Assembly (NCBI RefSeq): GCF_036588685.1
Contig: NC_086386.1
Location: 46,485,878-46,549,877, forward strand
Reading direction: 5' to 3'
Length of the DNA stretch: 64,000 nt
Source: Mytilus trossulus
Taxonomy: Eukaryota; Mollusca; Bivalvia; Mytilida; Mytilidae
The position numbers and the translations under genes were made by a program. The notes under the pieces were generated by a model. The model made no database searches. It had not been told where the DNA came from and saw only the letters and a list, made by a program, of their open reading frames with translations. Positions 45,440-64,000 of this stretch are shown piece after piece (the first letter of the stretch is position 1; each line of letters starts with the position of its first letter).

Positions 45440-46259
45440 ATGATATATCCTTCCACAATAGAGAATTAAAAAAAACCCGCATAATGTAGAATTGAAGGGA
45501 TGCAATGCACACATTTAAAGCAAGAATGAACTATATACTTAGTCAGATGTATTTTGGTAATTATACTATCAAATGCAATCTTGATGTTTTGAGATTACTG
45601 TTAAACTCTGGTTGAAAGTCTCTCTTAAATATATAAACACATGCATAAACACGTTCAATATGAGATCAAATTTAACTTGTTGCCCAGATCAGAAGTATCT
45701 GTTTTGTACTACCAAATATCTGGGAACGTATCTCCATAATACATATATCTGAGTCCTTGTTTTAATTGAATAATATTGTTTGGCCTAATCGGTTATGTGG
45801 GAGGATAAACCAATCTTTTACAAAAAATCTACTTATATTATTTCATGCTGTAATAACATTACAATGAAATTAGGATATGTCGTTAATTTTTAGCACAAGT
45901 CAAAGAAAAACGGTAACGGGAAATGAATGGCACGTATTTAAATTTATAAATCGACATTTTTGAACGAAACAAAACAATGTTCTCTTGTAGGCATGTGAAC
46001 ATAGCAACAATAGTATATAGACAATAAATTCAATATTTATACTGTACAGTTCAAAAAGTATTCTGATTTTAACTTAAGAATTTAATGATTGTTTTTATAA
46101 TTTTATTTGTTACACGGTTTAAGCATTGACCGAAGTACGCTATGCGCGCAGCGGAGAAGCAGTGTTTGAAATTCAAATTTCGAACAGTCTTATATGCCGG
46201 CTATTCCCTTCTGATGAATAATCCATTATGCATATTTAAATCCACATGTCATTACAATG
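45440..46259. other. Intergenic DNA and 3' UTR of gene 2
   Basis: No gene seen. TTTATT at 46102-46107 is AATAAA on the coding strand of gene 2, about 155 bp past its stop. GTACGCTATGCGCGCAGCGG near 46137 looks like an end of a GC-tipped mobile element. Confidence 0.4.
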
Positions 46260-56492
<10,233 letters not shown>

Positions 56493-56564
56493 TTCTTCAA
56501 AAAAAAATTCAAGTGCAAATGAACATCATTCGTCAAAGTTTATTAAAAAAAAGTTTAATTCATT

Positions 56565-56790
56565 GCAAGGGTAGAATCACAAAAATACAGAAGTCCGAGG
56601 AAAATTCAAAACGGGAAGACCCTAATCAAATGGCATAATCAAAAGCTCAAAAACATTAAACGAATGAATAGATTTGTTACGGTACTAGCTTTGTACATAC
56701 ATTGTTTTACGTAGAAAATGGTGGATTTAACCTGGTGTTATAGCTAGCTCAACCTCTCACTTGTATGTCATTCGCATAAAATTCCATTCC
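56565..56790 (-). repeat. Family B copy, reverse orientation, upstream of gene 2
   Basis: GAATCACAAAAATACAGAAG, AAAACGGGAAGACCCTAATC, GTAGAAAATGGTGGATTTAAC and GTTATAGCTAGCTCAACCTC are reverse-strand family B landmarks. Confidence 0.65.
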
Positions 56791-56799
56791 ATTGACAAA

Positions 56800-58140
56800 G
56801 ATGTGTGAAAACAAACAGTCAGAGTATAGGTAAAAATGTAAAAAATAGGGGAATAGCGGTCACCATTGTGTCAAAATCTTAATCACTATAGAAATAAACA
56901 AATACATCAACAAATAATAACAAAAGAGCATACAGTCAATACACATTTGCAACTCGAAAGACAAGAATACAAAAAAAATAGCATAGCACAATTACGGGAG
57001 ATATAAATACCATACCAAGCCGCGTCAAAGGGACTAACAGTACATAAACAGACTATACAGTAACAATAATAATTTACAAAGACTATAACACGCTATTATG
57101 ATGAAAAACAACGTCAGTACGTCGAATCTATACTTCAAGATCATCGTATACTATTTGTGAGGCTGATATGTAATATTTATCAACAATGTCTTTCTATATA
57201 AGTTGGCAGTGTGTGTGTAGCAATTCAGTGTTTACGTTGTTTTCCTCTTATAATTGATGTGTTTCCCTAGGTTTTGGTTTTTGACCCGGACTTGGATCAG
57301 TCTAACCGATTTATGTCTTGATTTGTAGGAAAAGTCATTTTCCTTTAGCTCATTGCAAAGTTTGTTCCTTCATTCTTGGATAAACATCATTTTTAATTTC
57401 TTATGTATTATATGATTAAAGCAGCATACATGGTACTTTTGTGGACCTATGCTTCTGATTGTCCTCTTTGTATACTTTCTCTTTTACCGGAAATATGGAA
57501 ACATCTCTTTATGTAAATATTTGGCTTGTAAATTTGTGGAATGTCATGAACTGTGTTGTAGGTCATAAATGTTGTTGGTAGTTACCTTCCCTTACTTATG
57601 ATCCTGAGTGATGGTTTCAAGCATTGTTCATCTTTCAGAAAAAAGTTTTCTGTGTTTGTTGGAACCCGGATTTGTTTCTTCTGAATCGATATATGACTTT
57701 TTAACAGCGGTTTGAACTAGTTATTTCTGCAATATGTTTTTGTTTATTTTTAAAAATTAGTATTTTCTTCCATTGAAACTGAGGATTACTAGCGATGCAG
57801 TTGAAATATCAGTTCAAGTAGGCACTATCCAATCAGTTACAAGTGCATATTTACTGACAAAAGAATACATTTTAATTCTTTTTTTTTTGTAAAACATTAA
57901 ATTGTACTAAACTGAAACTGATACCAGATACTACTTATGGCAAAGTGACCTTAGAATGATTTTGTCTGTTAACTAAATATTTATGATCATACATGTTGTA
58001 ACTAAACAAACTAAAAATGTCCTTGATGGCTATATCTTGATAAAAGCTTATTCAAGTCTTGTCATATGCCTTTCCTGGAAAAGCATATCTAAAATAAAGA
58101 AATCTATAGTAAGTGTAATTTATAGTAATTATTACAAAAA
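56800..58140. other. Gene 2 upstream region or first intron, repeats only
   Basis: Pieces of a mussel repeat I call family F lie at about 57230-57400 (TTATAATTGATGTGTTTCCC, TTTTTGACCCGGACTTG) and 57660-57720. Its reverse is at 60188-60330. No gene seen. Confidence 0.45.
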
Positions 58141-58196
58141 AATAAATTGACCATTACCACAGGTTACACAAATAATGCATACTTACTCACATAGTT

Positions 58197-58260
58197 CGCA
58201 GTTTTTTAGTGGGAAGTATAAAACATTGAAGCAAGATTTAAGTTAAGATTTCCACATAAA
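58197..58260 (-). other. Candidate non-coding 5' leader exon of gene 2
   Basis: Minus-strand CTGCGAACTATGTGA|GTAAGTATG is a strong donor at 58197 and resembles the motif upstream of gene 1. The matching acceptor would be at 56495, before the start-codon exon. The 5' limit is unknown. Confidence 0.35.
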
Positions 58261-58315
58261 CAGGATGTCAGTTAAGTATCCATATAATTGTGTCATAATA
58301 AATATTGTTAAACAA

Positions 58316-58323
58316 TCACGTGA
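58316..58323. promoter_or_regulatory. TCACGTGA E-box upstream of gene 2
   Basis: Same palindrome and same flanks (ATCACGTGAT) as upstream of gene 1, here about 120 bp upstream of the candidate leader donor. The duplicated block carries a changed version, TCACGAGA, at about 58731. Confidence 0.35.
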
Positions 58324-58924
58324 TCCGGTGATTTTCAAAAAATACACATTGATAGCCTAAGGTCAGATAAGGCAAGAGGATTTGAATGGATGTGTTTTAC
58401 TTCACCTATTCTAAAGAAGAAAATATATGATTTCACATGGAATAAATGTTCAGTGACTGTTAAATTAATAAACCTATATCAATGTTTGAGTTTTAGCTGG
58501 ACTGTTCTAAAATTTAAAAAAATATGTGTAGACTTCATTCAATCATTGTTTCTACCACGGTAACAAAACTGATGTATGCGAAATTAAATAATTTTCTTTT
58601 GTTTTTTTGGTGGTAAGTAAAGTACATCGAAGCAAAATCGACGGTGCGATTTCTATATAAGCAGAAAATAAGTAAAATTTCCACATAAATTTCTTCATAA
58701 ATGTATGTCAAAATAAATACTGGTGAATTATCACGAGATCAAGCGATTTGATAAAAAAATACATTATTTAAATGGGTCGTATATGTCGTTATTTGAATTA
58801 TTAAAGGAGATATGGTATTTTATCAACCCCTTTCTGTATCACTTTTAATGCAATAAGTGTTTCAGTCACTGTTAAACTTATATGAAGGTTACTGTTTTTT
58901 TTTATAAATTGGATGGTCATTGGT

Positions 58925-60185
58925 TGTCAAATACATGCCCACCTATTTATCTTTAATTCTCATATTTGATACATTACATACTTAAACGTATATACAAATC
59001 ATAAAAAGTCTAAAACAAACGATTTACGTTACATATGTTCGATGATATGCATCAGGTTTAAGTGTGTATTTAAGTCTAGACGCTTTCGAATTAACTATCA
59101 ATGTGACCTCCAAAGACTGCGGATGGTCATATAGTAATCCGATATAAGTAACCTGAGTAGGCTATAGAAAGCATAAGTAAATTCGGTTAATCGAGAAAAG
59201 TAAAATAACAAAAATACCGAATTCCATTGAAAATTCAAAACGGAAAGTCGAGTGACAAATTGCAAAATCAAAATCTAAGATACGTCAAACGATTAATAAA
59301 CAACTGTCATATTCCTGAATTGTTAAAGCATTCTATTATATAGAAAATATCGAATTAAACCTTAGGAATATATTCCTTAATTACTATTCATGATTTCTTT
59401 CCCTTTTGACTGTACATGTCACTGGAATGTGCACATTTTGCATATGAATAAGCAGTTAGGGCAAACATATTTAAGAATAATCAGCAAAGTGATGTATTGT
59501 CAGTAAAGATATTATATATTCTGCTGTTACCGCTATTAATTTCCCCACTGCACAATTCACATATTGTAAACTTAAACAGTATTTTCTCTCTCTTTCAAAA
59601 CGAACTATATTTTTTTTTATCTTTTTCACAGCCAACTGTATTTTGGCACGACCTAAACCGATCTGGTCAATAAATATTAGTTTTCCTCGTAATGGAGTAA
59701 ACAAGTTTTTAAAAAGATTACAAACTTGATTATGCAGCTAAATGTTTTGAATTCTATGAATTATTTGAATGAGTTCATCGGTATTCAATCTAGTGGAATT
59801 CGTATTGTGTGTGCTTTTAGATTTCTGTGTTGTATTTTTGTGGTCCTTATTTATCATTGTTTATTGTGCATGACTTTAATGCGATCTGCAATAAATGAAT
59901 CTGATGTTACATATGTGTATCCTCTAGTGATTTAGCTCAAAATTGTTGTGAGTCTTTATTGTTTATATCATACACCTATACGTCATGGCGCTGTCAGTGT
60001 TTATCTATGAGATGGTTAGATACATTATAAGAGAATGTCGGTTTCAATGATATTAAAATGGCGATGAAAATGCGTGCTTTTTTATATGAGTTAATTCCAC
60101 AATCAGAAGCATGTTGACAGTGTGAAATTGAGTTTTAGTGTGACGGATCAAAAATGTTTTAACGCTGCGTAAATTTCATTTCTTT
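58925..60185. other. Intergenic DNA, repeat fragments only
   Basis: A family B fragment in reverse orientation lies at about 59195-59320 (AAAATACCGAATTCCATTGA, CAAACGATTAATAAACAACTG). A family E end is near 59980 (CGTCATGGCGCTGTCAG). Short frames lack support. Confidence 0.45.
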
Positions 60186-60187
60186 GT

Positions 60188-60335
60188 TATTTATTTTTAA
60201 ATAAAGGCAACAGTAGTATACTGCTGTTCGAAACTCATAAATCGATTGAGAAAATAATAAATCCGGGTTACAAACTAAAACTGAGTAGACGCATCAAATA
60301 TAAGTAACGGACAACGACACAACAGAATCATTAAA
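60188..60335 (-). repeat. Dispersed repeat family F, reverse copy
   Basis: AATAAAGGCAACAGTAGTAT, AACTCATAAATCGATTGAGA, AATCCGGGTTACAAACTAAA and ACAACGACACAACAGAATCA are landmarks of a mussel repeat. It abuts the 3' end of the LINE. Confidence 0.65.
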
Positions 60336-60336
60336 A

Positions 60337-61555
60337 TGTAGATAGATAGATAGTTTATAAACGTCTCACCATTAATATACACAATATAATATTTGCATAT
60401 ATCATAAAACATAAATATATATTAATGCCATTCTTAAAAGAATTATGAGAGACAAAAAGTAAAATTTCATCAAACAATAGAAGGACATTAAAATAAAAAC
60501 TATGTACATGCACTTATTTAAAACTTCTAAAACAAATTACAAAAATTTATCAGTCTAAAAAAATTATCGATATCAAAATTTCTCCTGTCTAAAATAGATT
60601 TGCAGGTTTTGGCACATTTGTAAATAACATTAACGTTTTGGCATCCCAACACAAAAGACAGTTTCTCATGGTTCGTCAACGTGTTAAAGTTCTCATCTAC
60701 ACTGTTTATATATTCATTAAGTTCGTTCCTTAAATCGTCATAAAGCGGACATTCAATTAGTACATGTTCCTCAGTTTTAGTTTTATTTTCACACATAAAG
60801 CAAGTCCGTTTATGCATTGGTAAACGTTCGAAGCGCTCGGTTTCGATTCGTATGGGTGCAACCCCACATCTGAATTGCGAATATGCTCTACGTTGAGCAG
60901 GAGATCATAGTGTTTTTATATAAAGTTCACAACTAATTTCGGTTTTAAATGTTCTATATGCCCTTAATTTGTTACTACCTCCATCCAAACGTCTTGCAGA
61001 AACTCTATGTAGATCTTCCATCCACTTATTTCTAAAATCGGTTAAAAGTTTATCTTCTATTTTCGCTAACACCGTATTTTTGTGAATGTTCGTGTCATTA
61101 TACCAGTCACTAATATTACACGAGTCAAACTGCTGATTAAGTCTGTAATTCGAATTTTTACATGCTTTATAACGCCTAAAACAATGTTCCGCCCAGTTAT
61201 GAATTCTTTTATTAAGTCGATCAGTGTTCATATACCTTAAACGATTCCAATGATCAATAAAAGTTCGCCACTGCCTTACACAAGGTGGTTTCCAGGCTGA
61301 ATCTCCATTCACTGCTACATTAGGTGTATACCGTCCGACTCCCATATAAAAACGAATTGCCTTATTTTGTATCGAATTTATACATGAAAATGTTCTATCA
61401 CCCCACACTGCCGCTCCATAGCTGATTGTACTGCAAACAATCGAGTCATACAATTTTGTAAAAGAATCAAACGGTAGTCCTCCAAAGGATTTATATTTAG
61501 ATATCACTAGTCCCAAGGCACGGTTGGCGGATGTAACACACGTAGAAACAAACTA
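60337..61555 (-). mobile_element. 5'-truncated LINE
   Basis: On the minus strand the element ends in a (TATC)n-type tail (plus-strand TAGATAGATAGATAG at 60338-60352), after about 175 bp of 3' UTR. It carries the end of a non-LTR reverse transcriptase frame. The left limit of homology is about 61555, beyond which family B-like DNA resumes. No clear target duplication. Confidence 0.72.
60527..61555 (-). pseudogene. LINE reverse transcriptase C-terminal part with one in-frame stop
   Basis: The minus-strand frame reads from about 61543 to the stop at 60527. It is interrupted by one TGA at 60905-60907; the frame is the same on both sides, so this is a nonsense change and not a frameshift. The first part has the post-catalytic thumb motifs (SYGAAVWG, IQNKAIRFYMGV). 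The second part has a C-x2-C-x8-H-x4-C zinc knuckle (CFMCENK...EEHVLIECP), usual at the C-terminus of these proteins. The reverse transcriptase catalytic core and endonuclease are missing. It is not a host gene. Confidence 0.8.
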
Positions 61556-61559
61556 TAAT

Positions 61560-62110
61560 ATAACAATGGCTATTTTCCTGACTTGGTACGGAATATTTTA
61601 AGAAAAAAAAATGGTGGGTTGAACCTGGTTATGTGGCATGCCACACCTTCCGTTGTTTATGGCAATTTGAAATATAACATTAAAATGTAAAAATAACATG
61701 ACTACAATAAAATACAAATAATGGGAGAAACTATAGGACAGAGAAACACACGAATTATAAACAATATTTCAAAGGAAGCCAATCAATGGAAAAAGGAAAC
61801 AGCTACAAAAGTTTAACCACCAACACCTCAAATACTTAACTCCGTGTGTGCTCTTCGCTTATCCACTTACTTAGTTTGCATAGATTTTAGCAGATATTCG
61901 GCCATTGTCGCGACGCCTACAATGCATGTAACTGTAAAAAAAACGGGCGAGTAGTTAACATTTTAGATTTACGTTATGATATATGCATCGGATATCGCAA
62001 AATGTAAAATAAAAAAATATCAAATTGGAAAGTCCCTTTATCACATGGCAAAATCAAATGACAAAACACATAAAAGACGAATAGACAACAGCTGTCTGCA
62101 AAATACTATG
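61560..62110 (-). repeat. Family B-type repeat pieces in reverse
   Basis: ATTTTCCTGACTTGGTACGG, TGGTGGGTTGAACCTGGTT, TGGAAAGTCCCTTTATCACA and AGACGAATAGACAACAGCTG. Probably one old repeat copy interrupted by other sequence and by the neighbouring LINE. Confidence 0.55.
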
Positions 62111-62265
62111 AAATCTTTACATTAACTCAAAAATATATTATTTTTTATATATGATATATTTCTATATACAAAGAGTCCCTTTTAGTAGACTTATACATGT
62201 TGTTCTGTCACACCCGAATTAAATACCCGTTGGCATTCGATATCAAAACGTCTTTTGTATGTTTT

Positions 62266-62721
62266 TCAGTGACCAGTTTTACCGTCCTCTTCAATGACAT
62301 GACCTTCAGGCGAGTTTTGATCTGGTGGTATATATTTGAGATTGTCGTCACCATTTTGTGCAATTTCGTTTTGAGAATCCATTTTCTTTTCTGTGATTTC
62401 TTCTGTGCTATTCGAAATTATCATTTCCGTTTCGAATGTGTCATTTTCTTTTCCTTGTACCGTACCTTTCGTCAAAATTGGACCATCTTTGTGTAAAATC
62501 AAAGCTGGCCATACCACGAAGTCGATGAAAAGACCGCTTTTTGTATAAACAGAGAACATGTTTTTGTCAATCGTTGTAACTTCCATTTCGTTAAAAACCA
62601 AAGCCATCGGTGGTTCTTTTATTACCATGCTCCAGCACATTTCTGTGCATCGTTCTACAAATTTCATGATTTGACTTTGTGTTCCCATTTTGTTGTACTG
62701 CTCAAATTCTCGGAGTGACTC
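62266..62721 (-). CDS. Gene 3 last coding exon (Mieap C-terminal domain)
   Basis: 456 bp including the stop. The conserved part spans about the first 85 residues; the tail is acidic and gene-specific. Confidence 0.85.
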   Translation of the reverse strand, partial: ESLREFEQYNKMGTQSQIMKFVERCTEMCWSMVIKEPPMALVFNEMEVTTIDKNMFSVYTKSGLFIDFVVWPALILHKDGPILTKGTVQGKENDTFETEMIISNSTEEITEKKMDSQNEIAQNGDDNLKYIPPDQNSPEGHVIEEDGKTGH

Positions 62722-64000
62722 CTGTTGAAAAGAATAAATGTATTTACTGATCTTGTGTCATAGATCATGATACACCATATCAAAGTTTTTATGGGCATTA
62801 TGTTTTTTGGTCTGTGCGTCCGTTCGTTCGTCCGTCCGTTCGTCCGTTCAGGTTGAAGTTTTTGGTCGACATAGTTTTTGATGAAGTTGTAGTTAATCAA
62901 CTTCAAACTTAGTAAACATGTTCCTATGATATGATCTTTCCAATTGTAATGACAAATTAGATATTTCACCCACTTTTCACGGTCCACTGAACATAGAAAA
63001 TGATAGTGCGGATGGGGCATCTGTGTACTTGTGACACATTCTTGTTTCTATCCATATCGAATGAATTTAATGTGTTTTAAAAGGAAATAGTGTTTTTCTA
63101 ATTAAAAAGGAGCCTGATAGATTTAACCTAAACGTGACTCCCTCTTTCTAGATTGAATTTCAAATAATGGTCTAACTTATGGTTAAGGTACTAACCTAAC
63201 TAATAAGTAATGTATTTATATCTTTTATTTATTAAGTATTACTGAATAGTCAATTTACTCTAACTTTGACCGTAATGCGTTCAAACATAATTAAATATTC
63301 GATGACCATGTTCTATAATTTTTAATGAAAACAGTCTTATTTCGATTGTTTTAACATGATCACGTGATCTGAATGTACATCCTCAAACGCTATTCAAGGG
63401 TGATTGTTTCGTATCAATATTTACTTTATGGTAGGATACAATGACATATTGAACAAATAGTCCAAAACCGTAAAGTTGAAACTTTCCTTTCGAACATTGA
63501 CGAACGGAATCATGATTTGGTTTACCATTATGAAATATCTGAATTACAAATGACCATAAATGTAATTGACTTGTGCTCATAATCTGTTACAGTAGCTTGT
63601 TATGACATCATGTTTCCGTAAAATTCACTTTGTATGGACATCAGGTTTAGTATATACATGTATCTACATTTTCATTTGTGTCTCTCCTTAATAAACTGTT
63701 TGTTTGTTTTCTAGTTTGACATATTTGAGCGTTTTCTACATCCAATGTAATTGATTTTTATTTAGATAAAATAGTAAAAAAATTGTAAGTTACCTGTTTC
63801 ACGCATTCCAATAAGTTTTTATCGTACTTTCGTCTTTCGTGAACGATCTCGATCAATTCCTCCATGCATTTCAGTATAGATTGTAATTTGTCGTTATTTA
63901 TTCCCTAAACGTAACAAAAGATCAAAATGAGTCCAACAAAGTTCCGCAAAGCAAAGGACTTTAACTAAAACCTCTTCAATTATACATAAAAAAAATAAGA
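62266..64000 (-). CDS. Mieap/SPATA18-like protein, gene 3 of the array (partial, last two exons)
   Basis: Exons 63904-63794 (37 codons) and 62721-62266 (151 codons plus stop) join in phase 0; the gene continues beyond the right edge. The first encodes GINNDKLQSILKCMEELIEI and VHERRKYDKNLLECVKQ, one codon longer than in genes 1 and 2. The second encodes ESLREFEQYNKMG, CWSMVIKEPPMALVFNE, DFVVWPALIL and KGTVQGKE. It then has an acidic, Asn/Glu-rich tail of about 60 residues (NSTEEITEKKMDSQNEIAQN) unlike the tails of the other genes. Acceptors TTTCAACAG and GTTTAG, donor GTAACT. Confidence 0.82.
62790..62960 (-). repeat. Molluscan dispersed repeat in gene 3 intron
   Basis: GTTTTTGGTCTGTGCGTCCG followed by a CGTTCGTCCGTCC microsatellite (62817-62849) and TTCAGGTTGAAGTTTTTGG. 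Same broad type as 41800-42310. The minus-strand frames overlapping it are not genes. Confidence 0.55.
63794..63904 (-). CDS. Gene 3 penultimate exon
   Basis: 111 bp. Shares KCMEELIEIVHERRKYDK with genes 1 and 2. Bounded by GTTTAG and CAG|GTAACT. Confidence 0.87.

Larger units (their letters stand above)
58180..58920. repeat. Diverged tandem duplication of the gene 2 upstream region
   Basis: Two blocks of about 420 bp (about 58180-58500 and 58590-58920) share, in order, AAAC/AGTACAT...GAAGCAA, TTTCCACATAAA, GTCA-AATAAATA, ATCACG-GATC, AAAAAATACA and CAGT-ACTGTTAAA. Only the first block keeps the intact TCACGTGA and the donor motif. Confidence 0.5.

Noticed and set aside
62664-63020. 118-codon minus frame upstream of gene 3 last exon
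   Set aside because: Contains the CGTCCGTT microsatellite repeat; the real acceptor at 62722 excludes it.

Overview
The window looks like nuclear DNA of a bivalve mollusc, most likely a mytilid mussel. It is AT-rich, intron-bearing and packed with dispersed repeats of a kind I recognise from mussel genomes. The species assignment rests on memory of those repeats and was not searched. No rRNA, tRNA, CRISPR array or prokaryotic operon is visible.

Region 1 (1118-19258) is one giant palindromic 'foldback' element. Two inverted terminal segments of about 575 bp are flanked by a perfect 9-bp target duplication (ATAAATATG). Inside are about 65 copies of a 196-bp satellite. About 41.7 copies point one way and about 23.4 point the other, and they meet at a hairpin centre near 13590. 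Other elements have landed inside it: a TIR DNA element (5216-8961, ATA duplication), within it a very young LTR element that carries only a gag-like gene (6244-8742), and a 5'-truncated LINE (13955-14428).

Region 2 (19268-25000) holds one small possible gene of 104 codons (20271-20585). The rest is mobile or repetitive sequence, including a 792-bp MITE with 9-bp target duplications (22660-23451) inserted in an older dispersed repeat.

Region 3 (25177 to the right edge) is a minus-strand tandem array of at least three paralogous genes. I assign them to the Mieap/SPATA18 (mitochondria-eating protein) family from the C-terminal domain. Gene 1 (25177-36253, nine coding exons, 495 aa) and gene 2 (46260-56492, eight coding exons, 481 aa) assemble with an intact frame. 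Gene 3 enters at 62266 and runs off the window; two exons are seen. The array varies by exon-cassette duplication (gene 1), a coding 48-bp repeat expansion (gene 2), a GC-AG intron (gene 2) and unrelated C-terminal tails. A TCACGTGA box lies just upstream of a candidate 5' leader exon in both complete genes.

Introns and intergenic DNA are full of mussel-type dispersed repeats, tandem repeats, a 440-bp CTA tract, a 22-bp minisatellite and a LINE pseudogene (60337-61555).
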